From: Microbacterium indicum DSM 19969
GTDB taxonomy: Bacteria; Actinomycetota; Actinomycetes; Actinomycetales; Microbacteriaceae
DNA length: 64,000 nucleotides
Reading direction: 5' to 3'
Assembly: GCF_000422385.1 (NCBI RefSeq)
Contig: NZ_AULR01000004.1
Location: 62,001-126,000, forward strand
Below, in pieces: positions 52,837 through 61,682 of the stretch. Each line of letters opens with the position of its first letter. Position 1 is the first letter of the stretch. The notes under the pieces were generated by a model. That model was not told where the DNA came from. It searched no databases and saw nothing but the letters and a program-made list of their open reading frames with translations. The position numbers and the translations under genes were made by a program.

Positions 52837-53388
52837 ATGAGCAGGACCCTGCATGCCACCTGGAACGCCCCCGCCGAGCAGCCGACGCCGCGCGAGCACC
52901 GACGCGAGATGCGGCGGATCCGCCGCGCCGCCAAGCCGCTGCAGCTGCCCGTGCCGAAGCACGCCGTCATGTGGCTGACGATCGCGATGGGCGCGGGGAT
53001 CCTCGTCTCGGCCGGCCTCGTGATCGCCGGGCTCGTGACGGGAGCCGGGATCCTGACGGCCGCCGGCTTCGTCGTGGCGGGCGCCGCCGTGGGGATCCCG
53101 CTCCTCGTCGCGGGCTGGATCTTCGCGCGGGCGATCCGCCGCACCGCGGGCGTCTTCGGCGTGACCTTCGTGGCCGGCGTCATCGCGGCGGCCGCCGGCT
53201 ACGCGACGGCCGACGCCCTGTACTCCTACGCGGGCTGGGCCGTCGTGGTCCTGTCGTTCGCCGCGGTCTACCTCATCGTCACGGTGCCGCGGTGGCGCCG
53301 CGAGGCGGCGGGACGCGAGCGCCGGCGCACCCGCTCGGCGAAGCGCCGCGAGCGCCGCGCCGAGGCGGTCCGCCGCGGCACGCGGTGA
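52837..53388 (+). CDS. Four-segment membrane protein of unknown function
   Basis: 183 residues. Basic N-terminus with RREMRRIRRAAKP, four hydrophobic segments (about 48-68, 74-94, 106-126, 131-150) and a very basic tail (RRWRREAAGRERRR-like, 20 of the last 38 residues Arg or Lys). Both ends should be cytoplasmic. I do not recognise the family. Starts at 52822 or 52831 are also possible in this frame. The stop is followed directly by a 20-bp hairpin. Confidence 0.65.
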   Translation: MSRTLHATWNAPAEQPTPREHRREMRRIRRAAKPLQLPVPKHAVMWLTIAMGAGILVSAGLVIAGLVTGAGILTAAGFVVAGAAVGIPLLVAGWIFARAIRRTAGVFGVTFVAGVIAAAAGYATADALYSYAGWAVVVLSFAAVYLIVTVPRWRREAAGRERRRTRSAKRRERRAEAVRRGTR

Positions 53389-53438
53389 GTGTGCGATTTC
53401 GACCCTTCGCCAGCGCGGGAAGGGTCGAAATCGCACAC
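53389..53438. repeat. Perfect 20-bp inverted repeat directly after a stop codon
   Basis: Arms 53389-53408 and 53419-53438 are exact complements with a 10-base loop. The left arm begins on the base after the TGA of the membrane protein gene. A second hairpin starting with the same GTGTGCGA follows 22 bases on. Confidence 0.7.
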
Positions 53439-53460
53439 CGCACGGATCCGCGGAGACGTG

Positions 53461-53510
53461 GTGTGCGAATCCGGCCCTTCGTCCGTCAGCGAAGGGCCGT
53501 TCGCGCACAC
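53461..53510. repeat. Imperfect 21-bp inverted repeat, second of the pair
   Basis: Arms 53461-53481 and 53490-53510 match at 17 of 21 positions. It ends 7 bases before the stop of the HNH nuclease gene on the other strand. The pair may act as a bidirectional terminator, each hairpin serving one gene, although no T-runs are present. Confidence 0.62.
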
Positions 53511-53517
53511 CTCGTGG

Positions 53518-54795
53518 TCACTCGCAGGCGATGCCGTCGCCGTCGCGGTCGAGGCGCGGGGTCTCGTAGCCGGGCTCGCCGGCGTGGAGCGGCGCCGCGC
53601 CGGCGGCACGGACCGCGTCGCAGTTGGCGTAGTACACGTTCTCCTGCGCGGGGGCCTGCTCGACGGGAGCGGGCTCCTCGACGACGGGAGCGGGCGCGGG
53701 CTCCTCGACGACGGGCGCGGGTTCGGGATCCGGAGCCTGCTCGACCGGGGCGGGCTGCGCGACCTGCGCGTAGGCGGCCCCCGGCGCGACCTCGCCGCCG
53801 GAGGGCAGCTGCTCGTCGGGGCACGTCGTCAGGACGCGCACCATGGCGTCCTGCTCGGCGGAGGTGACCCACAGCCCGTACGACGCCTTGACCGCGACCT
53901 GCCGTGCCACGTAGGCGCAGCGGAACGCCTTGTTCGGCGGCAGCCAGGTCGCCGTGTCGCCGTCGCTCTTCGCCGCGTTCGTCGGCCCGTCGACCGCCAG
54001 CAGGTTGAGCGGGTCGTTCGCGAAGGCGACGCGCTGTTCATCGGTCCAGCTCTGCGCGCCCTTCTGCCATGCGTCGCTCAGCGCGACGACGTGGTCGATC
54101 TGCACGGCCTGCGAGGTCGTCTCGCCGCGCTCGAACGCGATCGCCTGGCCGCTGTACGGATCCGCGAGGCTTCCCGTCATGACGGTGCAGGGCCCGCGGA
54201 ACGTCGCACCGGCGAGGTCGCGCGCGAGGATGTCGTTGCGGGCATCGCAGCCGCTTCGATCCGGGTCCTTCCACCCCGATCCGAACAGGTCGCGGTCATA
54301 GCCCGTGCGGGGCGCTCGGCCCTTGACGCCGAGGGCCTGCGCCGCGGCCAGCGCGGGGCCCGTGGCGGCGACGGGGGCGGGGGCATCCTCCGCAGGAACC
54401 TCGGTCTCGACGGGATCGGCGGTCGGCGTCGGGCTCGGAGTCGCCGACTCGGTCGGCGTGGGTGCGGGCGCGGCGCTCGCGCTCGGAGATGCGCTTGCGG
54501 CCACCGTTGGCCGTTCGACGACGGGCGCCGGCTCCGCGGCGCGGGGCAGCATCGAACCGCCCGCGATGACCACGGCGAGGGCGGCCCCGGCCGCGATCAC
54601 GCCGTGCAGGCGCCTCGTCGGCCCGATCCAGGTGCGGCCGAGGGCGACGACGCCCCAGAGGCCCGACGCGACGCCGAACATCCCCAGCATGACGAGCGCG
54701 CCGCCGACGCCGCCCGTCGCCGCGCCCATGATGACGAGGACCGCGGCGATTGCCGCCCCGATCCACGTCGACTTCCTCCGGATCAGATCCGACAC
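53518..54795 (-). CDS. Membrane-anchored HNH nuclease with excalibur domain
   Basis: 425 residues. Two or three N-terminal hydrophobic segments (about 10-85), a long Ala/Pro/Thr-rich linker (85-145), then a DUF1524-type HNH domain with VQIDHVVALSDAW (about 228-240) and DPLNLLAVDGPTNAAKSDGD. After a Pro-Glu-Val repeat linker the C-terminal excalibur calcium-binding module reads NCDAVRAAGAAPL and DRDGDGIACE. It is probably an extracytoplasmic nuclease tethered to the membrane, possibly for DNA scavenging. TATACT (54832-54827) and GGAGGAAG give a conventional leadered promoter. Confidence 0.87.
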   Translation of the reverse strand: MSDLIRRKSTWIGAAIAAVLVIMGAATGGVGGALVMLGMFGVASGLWGVVALGRTWIGPTRRLHGVIAAGAALAVVIAGGSMLPRAAEPAPVVERPTVAASASPSASAAPAPTPTESATPSPTPTADPVETEVPAEDAPAPVAATGPALAAAQALGVKGRAPRTGYDRDLFGSGWKDPDRSGCDARNDILARDLAGATFRGPCTVMTGSLADPYSGQAIAFERGETTSQAVQIDHVVALSDAWQKGAQSWTDEQRVAFANDPLNLLAVDGPTNAAKSDGDTATWLPPNKAFRCAYVARQVAVKASYGLWVTSAEQDAMVRVLTTCPDEQLPSGGEVAPGAAYAQVAQPAPVEQAPDPEPAPVVEEPAPAPVVEEPAPVEQAPAQENVYYANCDAVRAAGAAPLHAGEPGYETPRLDRDGDGIACE

Positions 54796-54862
54796 ATGTC
54801 CCGCACTTCCTCCACCCCGACCCGTCAGTATATCGACGGGGACCCGATCAGGCGACGCGGCC

Positions 54863-54868
54863 TAGAAT
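54863..54868 (+). promoter_or_regulatory. -10 hexamer of the glycyl-tRNA synthetase gene
   Basis: TAGAAT lies 54 bases upstream of GTG 54923, and AGGAG (54913-54917) precedes the start. Unlike most genes here this one has a leader, which contains a GAGGGG/CCCCTC stem. Confidence 0.5.
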
Positions 54869-54922
54869 CGGAGGGGCGCGTTCTGCGCCGACACCCCTCT
54901 CCTCGCGACCATAGGAGCCACC

Positions 54923-56308
54923 GTGGCCGAACAGTCCCGCCTCGACAAAGTCATCGCCCTCGCCCGCCACCGCGGGTTCGTGTTCCAAGCGGGTGAGATC
55001 TACGGCGGTTCCCGTTCGGCCTGGGACTACGGCCCCCTCGGAACCGAGCTCAAGGAGAACATCCGCCGCCAGTGGTGGCAGACGTTCGTGCGCGGCCGCG
55101 GCGACATGGTCGGGCTCGACAGCTCGGTGATCCTGCCCTCGAAGGTGTGGCAGGCGTCGGGCCACGTGGCGACGTTCACGGATCCGCTCGTCGAGTGCCT
55201 GCAGTGCCACAAGCGCCACCGCGAGGACCACCTGATCGAGGCGTTCGTCGCGAAGAAGGGCCGCGAGCCCGAGAACGGTATGGCCGACATCGCGTGCCCC
55301 GACTGCGGCACCCGCGGCCGGTGGACCGAGCCGAAGTCCTTCTCGGGCCTCGTCAAGACCTACCTCGGCGTCGTCGACGACGAGTCGGGCCTCTACTACC
55401 TCCGCCCCGAGACGGCGCAGGGCATCTTCACGAACTTCGCGAACGTCGTGACGGCCGCGCGCAAGAAGCCGCCGTTCGGCATCGGCCAGGTCGGCAAGGC
55501 GTTCCGCAACGAGATCACGCCCGGCAACTTCATCTTCCGCACGCGCGAGTTCGAGCAGATGGAGATCGAGTTCTTCACGCCGCCGGCCGAAGCGCCCGAG
55601 TGGTTCGACAAGTGGGTCGAGGACTGCTGGAACTGGTTCGTCGACCTCGGGATCGACCCCGACCACATGCGCCGGCTCGACGTCCCCGACGGCGAGCGGG
55701 CCCACTACTCGGATCGCACGATCGACTTCGAGTACGACTTCGGCTTCCAGGGCGGGGGCTGGGGCGAGCTCATGGGCGTCGCGAACCGCACCGACTTCGA
55801 CCTCAAGAACCACATCGAGGCGTCGGGCGCGAACCTCCACTACTTCGACCAGGCGTCGGGCGAGAAGTACGTGCCCTACGTGATCGAGCCCTCCTTCGGC
55901 CTCACGCGCGCCATGATGGCGTTCCTCGTCGACGCGTACGTCGAGGAGGAGGTGCCGAACGCGAAGGGCGGCACCGACACCCGCACGGTGCTGAAGCTGG
56001 ATCCGCGCCTCGCGCCCGTCACGGTCGCGGTCCTGCCGCTGAGCCGCAACGAGAAGCTCTCGCCGCTCGCGCGCCGCGTGGCCGACGAGCTGCGCGCCGC
56101 TTGGAACGTCGACTTCGACGACTCGGGCGCGATCGGCCGCCGCTACCGCCGCCAGGACGAGATCGGCACGCCGTTCTGCGTCACGGTCGACTTCGACTCG
56201 CTCGAGGACGACGCCGTGACGGTGCGCGACCGCGACACCATGGCGCAGGAGCGCGTGCCGCTCGCCGAACTCACGGCCTACCTCGCGGAGCGCCTCCGCG
56301 GCGCGTGA
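54923..56308 (+). CDS. glyS: Glycyl-tRNA synthetase, alpha2 type
   Basis: 461 residues, class II synthetase of the archaeal/eukaryal-like dimeric form found in actinobacteria. Motif 1 lies around [15 protein letters not shown]; motif 2 is [28 protein letters not shown]; motif 3 is [16 protein letters not shown]. The anticodon-binding domain occupies about 350-461. A zinc-finger-like CLQC...CPDCG pair (about 95-135) is kept. Charges tRNA-Gly. GTG start with AGGAG at 54913. Confidence 0.95.
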   Translation: MAEQSRLDKVIALARHRGFVFQAGEIYGGSRSAWDYGPLGTELKENIRRQWWQTFVRGRGDMVGLDSSVILPSKVWQASGHVATFTDPLVECLQCHKRHREDHLIEAFVAKKGREPENGMADIACPDCGTRGRWTEPKSFSGLVKTYLGVVDDESGLYYLRPETAQGIFTNFANVVTAARKKPPFGIGQVGKAFRNEITPGNFIFRTREFEQMEIEFFTPPAEAPEWFDKWVEDCWNWFVDLGIDPDHMRRLDVPDGERAHYSDRTIDFEYDFGFQGGGWGELMGVANRTDFDLKNHIEASGANLHYFDQASGEKYVPYVIEPSFGLTRAMMAFLVDAYVEEEVPNAKGGTDTRTVLKLDPRLAPVTVAVLPLSRNEKLSPLARRVADELRAAWNVDFDDSGAIGRRYRRQDEIGTPFCVTVDFDSLEDDAVTVRDRDTMAQERVPLAELTAYLAERLRGA

Positions 56309-56357
56309 TGCGGACGCGCCATCCGGGCCGGCCGACCGCTGTCCGGATGGCGCGCCC

Positions 56358-57413
56358 TCATGTCGCGCGCCAGGACTCGTCGTCCTGCTCGCGCCAGAGC
56401 ACGCGCTCCCCGGTGCGGTGCGCGACGTTCGAGAGCCAGCGCGTCTCGTCGGGGGACCAGCCCGCGAGCACGGTCGCCCCGTCGTCGTCGACCGGGATCT
56501 CGCGGGTCGCCGCCTCGAGGTAGGCGCCGACCGACAGGTGCACGCCATCCCAGTCCGCGCGCACGCGCGACCAGTCGGGGATGAGCCACCCGCCCGAGCG
56601 CCCCGTGACCCGGTACCAGTCGTGGCGACGTGATGCGGTCACCGCGAGCGGGTACCGCCGGCAGAGGGCGGCCCAGTCGCGCGACGACCGGATCTCGAAG
56701 ACGCGCCCGCGCCACTCGACGGCGGACGCCGTGAGCTCGGCCCAGGAGAAGGCGTCCTCGACGAAACGGAGACCGACCGGCTCCCCGGTCGGCGCGGGGC
56801 CCGTCGTGACCGGGATGCCGTCGGGCGTCGACCACCACGCGCCGCTGAGATTCGCGTGCGGGTCCGAGGCCCGGTCCCGGATCGCCTCCTCCTCGCTCGC
56901 GTGGCTCGCGGATCGCCACTGGTCGAGGGCGGCGCCGACGTCGATCGGGTCGGGGGCGTCGCGGTCGTCCGCCTCGATGGCCCACTGCTCCGCCGTCGCC
57001 TCCCGCCACCACCAGGCGGTGGCGGGATCTTCGACCAGGCGCTCGGCCGCCCGGCGGAGCGCGGGGCGCAGCTCGGGCTCGGCGGCGATGGCGTCGTCGC
57101 CGTCGCGGGCCTCCCAGTACATCGCGGATCCGACGCTGGCGGCGAGCGCCCCTGCCGCATCGACGGGACCGGACAGATCGATGCGCGATGCGATGGCGGC
57201 GAGCTCGGCGGCCGACGGCGCGGGCTCGGCCTCGGGCGTGATCGGCGTGCCGTCCGCGGAGAACCCGAACAGCGTGCCGCGCTCGTCGGAGGCCCAGTAG
57301 GACGCCCAGAACAGCGCCTGGTGGAACTCGCCCGAAGCTTCCGCACTCAGAACCTCGAGGCAGGCGCGCCTGCCGCGAGGGCCGTCCAGGAGCGCGTCGG
57401 CGCGTGTGTTCAC
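56358..57413 (-). CDS. Protein of unknown function (351 residues)
   Basis: Rich in Trp and acidic residues, with no signal peptide or membrane segment. Recurrent features are EFHQALFWASYWASDE near the start, SGAWWSTPDGIPVTT in the middle, and DWYRVTGRSGGWLIPDWSRV and GWSPDETRWLS in the C-terminal third. It appears to have two similar halves each ending in a Trp-rich segment, but I recognise no family. The GTG start is supported by TACGTT 6 bases upstream (57425-57420). Convergent with glyS. Confidence 0.7.
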   Translation of the reverse strand: MNTRADALLDGPRGRRACLEVLSAEASGEFHQALFWASYWASDERGTLFGFSADGTPITPEAEPAPSAAELAAIASRIDLSGPVDAAGALAASVGSAMYWEARDGDDAIAAEPELRPALRRAAERLVEDPATAWWWREATAEQWAIEADDRDAPDPIDVGAALDQWRSASHASEEEAIRDRASDPHANLSGAWWSTPDGIPVTTGPAPTGEPVGLRFVEDAFSWAELTASAVEWRGRVFEIRSSRDWAALCRRYPLAVTASRRHDWYRVTGRSGGWLIPDWSRVRADWDGVHLSVGAYLEAATREIPVDDDGATVLAGWSPDETRWLSNVAHRTGERVLWREQDDESWRAT

Positions 57414-57419
57414 AGCTCG

Positions 57420-57425
57420 AACGTA
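57420..57425 (-). promoter_or_regulatory. -10 hexamer of a leaderless promoter for the 351-residue unknown
   Basis: TACGTT on the reverse strand lies 6 bases before GTG 57413. Confidence 0.45.
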
Positions 57426-57551
57426 GCGCGCGGAGGCATCCACCGCACCCACCGCGAACGTGGCCTGCGGGAGGGCCGCTCCGGGCGAGCCCGCGCGCAA
57501 GAGCTTGCGAGTGAATGGAACAGGAACGCAGGCCTGGGCGTTGACACCCGC

Positions 57552-58598
57552 GTGACGACACTCGACAGCCTCGTGATCGGGGCGGGGCAGGCCGGGCTCT
57601 CGGCCTCGTATCACCTGCGCCGGCTCGGCATCGGCCACGTCGTGCTCGACGCGAACGACGCACCGGGCGGGGCCTGGCAGCACCGGTGGGACGCCCTCAC
57701 GATGCGTGACGTGCACGGGGTCGCCGAGCTGCCCGGATCCGTGCCGCCTCCCCGCGACGGGCGCCGCGCCAATGCGGCGGTGCCCGAGGAGTTCGCCGCC
57801 TACGAAAGGGAGCACGGGCTGCCTGTGATCCGGCCCGTCGCGGTGCGGAGCGTGAGCGGTGACGACGAGCTCCTCGTCGAGACGGACCGGGGAACGTGGC
57901 GCACCCGGACCCTCGTCAATGCGACGGGGACGTGGACGCGCCCGTTCGTTCCCGTCTATCCGGGGCGCGATGCGTTCCGCGGCGAGCAGTTGCACACCGT
58001 CGACTATCCCGGGCCCGAGCACTTCCGCGGCAGGCGGACCCTCGTGGTCGGAGGGGGCGCGTCGGCGGTGCAGTTCCTCGGCGCGCTGGCCCCGATCACC
58101 GACGTCCTGTGGGCGACGCGGCGCCCGCCCGTCTGGCGCACCGACGAGTTCACGCCCGAGGCGGGTGCGGCGTCAGTCGCGCTCGTCGAGAGGCGCGTCG
58201 CCGCGGGGCTGCCGCCCGAGAGCGTGGTCAGCGTCACGGGGCTCGTGCTGCGCCCGCAGGAGGAGGAGGCGCGGCGGCTCGGGGCATACGACGCGAGGCT
58301 CCCGATGTTCCGCTCGATCGAGGCCGACGGCGTGCGCTGGGCCGACGGATCCTTCGAGCGCGTCGACGTGATCCTCTGGGCAACGGGCTTCCGCCCCGCG
58401 ATCGGCCACCTCGCCCCGCTGGGCCTCCGCACCGCGGCGGGCGGCATCATGCTGGACCGCGACGGCCGCGGCACGACGGCGGTCGCGGATCCGCGGATTC
58501 AGCTCGTCGGCTACGGCCCGTCGGCCTCGACGATCGGCGCGAACAGAGCGGGACGCCAGGCCGCGAGATTGGTGCGGCGGTTCCTGCGGGGCGAGTGA
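57552..58598 (+). CDS. Flavin-containing monooxygenase-like NAD(P)/FAD oxidoreductase
   Basis: 348 residues. FAD fold LVIGAGQAGLSASYHLRRLG (about 7-26), APGGAWQHRWD, then a second dinucleotide fold TLVVGGGASAVQFLGAL (about 165-181) for NADPH, and ILWATGFRPAIGHL near the C-terminus (the ATG motif of FMO/CzcO-like enzymes). CzcO-type proteins are often encoded near cation or sulfate transporters; here the remains of a SulP transporter follow. Substrate unknown. No convincing Shine-Dalgarno is seen before GTG 57552. Confidence 0.85.
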   Translation: MTTLDSLVIGAGQAGLSASYHLRRLGIGHVVLDANDAPGGAWQHRWDALTMRDVHGVAELPGSVPPPRDGRRANAAVPEEFAAYEREHGLPVIRPVAVRSVSGDDELLVETDRGTWRTRTLVNATGTWTRPFVPVYPGRDAFRGEQLHTVDYPGPEHFRGRRTLVVGGGASAVQFLGALAPITDVLWATRRPPVWRTDEFTPEAGAASVALVERRVAAGLPPESVVSVTGLVLRPQEEEARRLGAYDARLPMFRSIEADGVRWADGSFERVDVILWATGFRPAIGHLAPLGLRTAAGGIMLDRDGRGTTAVADPRIQLVGYGPSASTIGANRAGRQAARLVRRFLRGE

Positions 58599-58688
58599 GC
58601 CGGGCGTCCGCGAAGGCGGCGTTCCATATCCTGGCGCGGTACAGCAGCGCGACGACGTCTGTGACCTCGGCGCAGCCGCTCGTCGGCG

Positions 58689-59148
58689 ATCGTCCACGCC
58701 GCCGTGCTGCTGCTGTTCGTGCTCGCGGTCTCGGGGCTCGTCGGGCGGATCCCGCTGGCGGCGCTCGCCGGGATGCTGTTCGTGACGGCGGTGCGGATGG
58801 TCAGCGTCATGACGGTGCGCTCGGTTCTGCGATCGACGCGCGCCGATGCGATCGCGTTCGTCGTCACGGCCGTCATGACGGTGTCCTTCGACCTCATCGT
58901 CGCGGTCGGGATCGGGCTCGCCGTCGCGGCGGTGTTCTCGCTGCGGGCGCTCTCGCGCGCGGCGGGAGTCGAACGGGAGTCGGTCCCCGGTCCCGCGCAG
59001 CCCGGCGACGAGCGGATCGCGATCGTGCGCATCGACGGTCCGCTGTTCTTCGCGTCGGCCGACCGGGTGTCGGACGCGGTGATCGGGGTGGGCGGATCTC
59101 GACGACGCCGTCGAGCACGCGCGCTCGCACATCCGTCGCGAGCCCTAG
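58689..59148 (+). pseudogene. Remnant of a SulP-family anion transporter
   Basis: In-frame sequence begins AIVHAAVLLLFVLAVSGLVG and continues through the last membrane segments into a STAS domain (IAIVRIDGPLFFASADRVSDAV). An in-frame TGA lies just upstream (at about 58662-58664), so the N-terminal two-thirds are gone. At about 59090 the STAS core is missing and the frame shifts: the normal SulP ending LDDAVEHARSHIRR resumes in another frame to TAG 59148. Both losses point to decay, not to a sequencing error. Confidence 0.72.
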
Positions 59149-59154
59149 CGCCAA

Positions 59155-59215
59155 GTCTCCTTTTCTCCGTGTTTTCCCCACGCCTCGCGTGGGGAAAACA
59201 CGGAGAAAAGGAGAC
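59155..59215. repeat. Perfect 29-bp inverted repeat abutting the hemA stop codon
   Basis: Arms 59155-59183 and 59187-59215 are exact complements with a 3-base loop (CTC), the longest perfect hairpin in the window. It ends on the base before the hemA stop codon (59216-59218, reverse strand) and begins 6 bases after the SulP remnant stop. Confidence 0.75.
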
Positions 59216-60487
59216 TCAGCTGGCGCGGGCCTCGCTGAAGGGGCACTCCGCGGGGGCGGCCGGGGCGGCGGTCTCCGCGGGGCGGGCGTCGAGGCCGAAG
59301 AGCGTCTCGATCGCGTCGAAGACCGCGTCGGCGCAGCCCGACTCCGCGGCCTGCTGCGCGCGCACCGTGGGGGTGTGCAGGAGCCGGCCGACCAGGTGGC
59401 GCATCGCCTCGGCCGCGTGCGGATCCCGTGACCTGTCGCGCGCGATCTCCTGCTCCAGCAGGTCGAAGACGTGCGAGCGCAGCGCCACGACCGCGGGCTG
59501 CGCCGACTGCTGCCGCCCGACCGCGGCGAACTTCGCGGCGGCGTCGCGCACGATCTCGCGCGCTGTGTCGGTCGCCTGCAGCTCCTCGAGCGGGGCGTGC
59601 AGGCGGATCGTCTCGAGGTCGAGCAGCGTCACGCCCTCGAGCTCGGCGACGTCGGCGGCCACGTTGCGCGGCAGACCGAGGTCGATGACGAACGAGGATC
59701 CGCGGAATCCGCCCGCGCGGAGCAGGTCGGCCGTCACGACGGGCTCCTCGCCCGACGAGCACGTGATCACCATGTCGGCGCCGGCGGCCGCCGCGGCGAA
59801 GTCGGCGTGCTCGACGAACGGGATCTCGTGCTTCACGGCGAACTGCGTGCGGCCGGAGGGCGAGTAGCTGCGGACGGATCCGGCGCCCTGGTCGCGCAGC
59901 GCGGCGAGCGTCGCGGCGGCGTACGAGCCCGTGCCGACGAGCAGCACGTCGAGCGCCGACCAGTCGGCGATGCGGCTGTCGGCGAGCTCGAGCGCGAGGC
60001 GGACGAGCGAGCGGCCGGCGCGGCCCAGGGCCGTGGAGTTCTTGACGGACTTCTGCGTCTCGGTCGCGCGCTGGAAGAGGCGCTCGAGCTCGCTCGAGGT
60101 CGTGCCGAGCTCGCGGGCGTCGTCGAGCGCGCGGCGCACCTGGCCGCCGATCTCGCCCTCGCCGATGACGACCGACTCGAGGCCCGAGGCGACGGCGAAG
60201 AGGTGCTCGGCGGCGTGCGCGCCGGTCTTGACCTCGTACGACCCGTCGAGCTCCCCGCCCGTCAGGCCCGTGGCGCGCTCGACGGCGTCGCGCGCGGCGT
60301 CGATCCCCGCATCGCCCGGTGCGATGTCGAGGTAGGCCTCGAAGCGGTTGCAGGTCGAGAGGACGACGGCCCCGTCGGCGCCCGACGCGTCGGCGATCAG
60401 GGGGGCGACGGGCTCGGTGCGTGTGCTCAGCCGTTCGAGGATCTCGAAGGAGGCGGTCTTATGACTCGCGGTGACACACAGCAGCAC
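59216..60487 (-). CDS. hemA: Glutamyl-tRNA reductase
   Basis: 423 residues. CVTASHKTASFEILERLS and the catalytic cysteine in LSTCNRFEAYL (about 50) form the N-terminal domain; ESVVIGEGEIGGQVRRA follows; the NADPH fold begins LLVGTGSYAAATLAALR (about 180). It makes glutamate-1-semialdehyde, the first step of tetrapyrrole synthesis. The C-terminal tail has an Ala/Pro linker and ECPF, a possible heme-regulatory Cys-Pro. GTG start with TAGAAT 8 bases upstream (60501-60496). Confidence 0.95.
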   Translation of the reverse strand: MLLCVTASHKTASFEILERLSTRTEPVAPLIADASGADGAVVLSTCNRFEAYLDIAPGDAGIDAARDAVERATGLTGGELDGSYEVKTGAHAAEHLFAVASGLESVVIGEGEIGGQVRRALDDARELGTTSSELERLFQRATETQKSVKNSTALGRAGRSLVRLALELADSRIADWSALDVLLVGTGSYAAATLAALRDQGAGSVRSYSPSGRTQFAVKHEIPFVEHADFAAAAAGADMVITCSSGEEPVVTADLLRAGGFRGSSFVIDLGLPRNVAADVAELEGVTLLDLETIRLHAPLEELQATDTAREIVRDAAAKFAAVGRQQSAQPAVVALRSHVFDLLEQEIARDRSRDPHAAEAMRHLVGRLLHTPTVRAQQAAESGCADAVFDAIETLFGLDARPAETAAPAAPAECPFSEARAS

Positions 60488-60495
60488 GAGAAGAG

Positions 60496-60577
60496 ATTCT
60501 ACGCGTCGTCGAAGTCAGATCTGAATGATTCCAGAAAAGTAAGGTCAGCCTTCCCCGTCATGCGGCCGAAGTAGCAT
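60496..60577. promoter_or_regulatory. Divergent hemA / AI-2E transporter promoter region
   Basis: TAGAAT on the reverse strand (60501-60496) serves hemA, and TAGCAT (60572-60577) lies 6 bases before the transporter ATG. Between them AAGGTCAGCCTT (60541-60552) resembles the core of a DtxR/IdeR iron box, which would fit iron control of heme synthesis but is only a partial match. Confidence 0.45.
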
Positions 60578-60583
60578 CGCGGG

Positions 60584-61657
60584 ATGGCCAGCGAACGCAC
60601 CGAGAAGTCGTCGTTCCCACCCGCGCTGCGGATCCTCCTGATCCTGGCGGCGACCGTCATCGTCCTCGCGGGCGTGTACGTCGTGCGGGGGATCGTCGGA
60701 CCCGTCGCGCTCGCGGCCGTGATCGTGATCATCTGCTATCCGATCGGCCCCGCTCTCGAGCGCCGCGGCGCCCCGCGCTGGGTCAGCGGCACCGCGGTCG
60801 TGCTGCTCGCCTACCTCGTGCTCGCGTTCCTCGCGCTCCTCCTCGTCTTCGCGATCAGCGAGTTCGTGCGCCTGATCCAGGGCCTCGTCCCCGACTTCCA
60901 GAACCTCACGAACGAGGTCCTGACGTGGCTCGACACGCTCGGCGTCGGCGCGACGATCGGCGACCAGGTCACGCAGATCTTCAGCGTCTCGAACATCGTG
61001 AGCGTCGTCTCGAGCGTCTCGGGCGACGCTCTCAGCGCCGGGACCGCGTTCTTCTTCGTCCTCGCGTACGTGATCTTCATGAGCTTCGACGCCGGCCGCT
61101 ACGCGGGCGCCGAGAAGGCGTTCGGATCCCGGATCCGCTCCTTCGTCGATCGGATCGGCGCGTACAGCCAGAGCGTGCGCCGCTACTTCGTCGTCAACGC
61201 GTCGTTCGGCCTCATCGTCGCGGCGGTCGACGGCGTCGCGCTCTGGTTCCTCCACGTGCCGGGCGCCCTCGTGTGGGCGATCCTCTCGTTCGTCACGAAC
61301 TTCATCCCGAACATCGGCTTCGTCCTGGGCCTCGTGCCGCCCGCGATCCTCGCGCTCGTGACGAACGACTGGGTCACGGCGCTCATCGTCGTCGCGATCT
61401 ACTGCGTCGCGAACGTCACGCTGCAGGTCCTCATCCAGCCGAAGTTCGTGAGCGACGCCGTGGGCCTCACCCTGACGCTGAGCTTCCTGTCGGTGATCTT
61501 CTGGACGTTCATCATCGGCCCGCTCGGGGCGATCCTCTCGATCCCGCTCACGCTGTTCGTCCGCGCGCTGGCGCTCGAGACGGATCCCGACGCGCGGTGG
61601 ATGCGCTGGCTGTCGGGCGACGACGGCGTGCTCGACGAGAAGCCCCCAGCCGCATAG
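60584..61657 (+). CDS. AI-2E-family (PerM-like) membrane transporter
   Basis: 357 residues with about eight membrane segments. The family pattern is clear: a hydrophobic N-terminal hairpin, a cytoplasmic helical region ([19 protein letters not shown]), then [38 protein letters not shown] and a final [20 protein letters not shown]. Members have been linked to autoinducer-2 export or Na+/H+ exchange; the cargo here is unknown. Inserted between hemA and hemE, on the same strand as hemE. Confidence 0.88.
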   Translation: MASERTEKSSFPPALRILLILAATVIVLAGVYVVRGIVGPVALAAVIVIICYPIGPALERRGAPRWVSGTAVVLLAYLVLAFLALLLVFAISEFVRLIQGLVPDFQNLTNEVLTWLDTLGVGATIGDQVTQIFSVSNIVSVVSSVSGDALSAGTAFFFVLAYVIFMSFDAGRYAGAEKAFGSRIRSFVDRIGAYSQSVRRYFVVNASFGLIVAAVDGVALWFLHVPGALVWAILSFVTNFIPNIGFVLGLVPPAILALVTNDWVTALIVVAIYCVANVTLQVLIQPKFVSDAVGLTLTLSFLSVIFWTFIIGPLGAILSIPLTLFVRALALETDPDARWMRWLSGDDGVLDEKPPAA

Positions 61658-61682
61658 GAAGGGCGGGTGGGATCATGGGCCC

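Noticed and set aside
60541..60552. DtxR/IdeR iron box between hemA and the AI-2E transporter
   Set aside because: Only the AAGGT-x-x-CCTT core fits; flanking positions do not match the 19-bp consensus, so I note it within the promoter region and make no separate claim.
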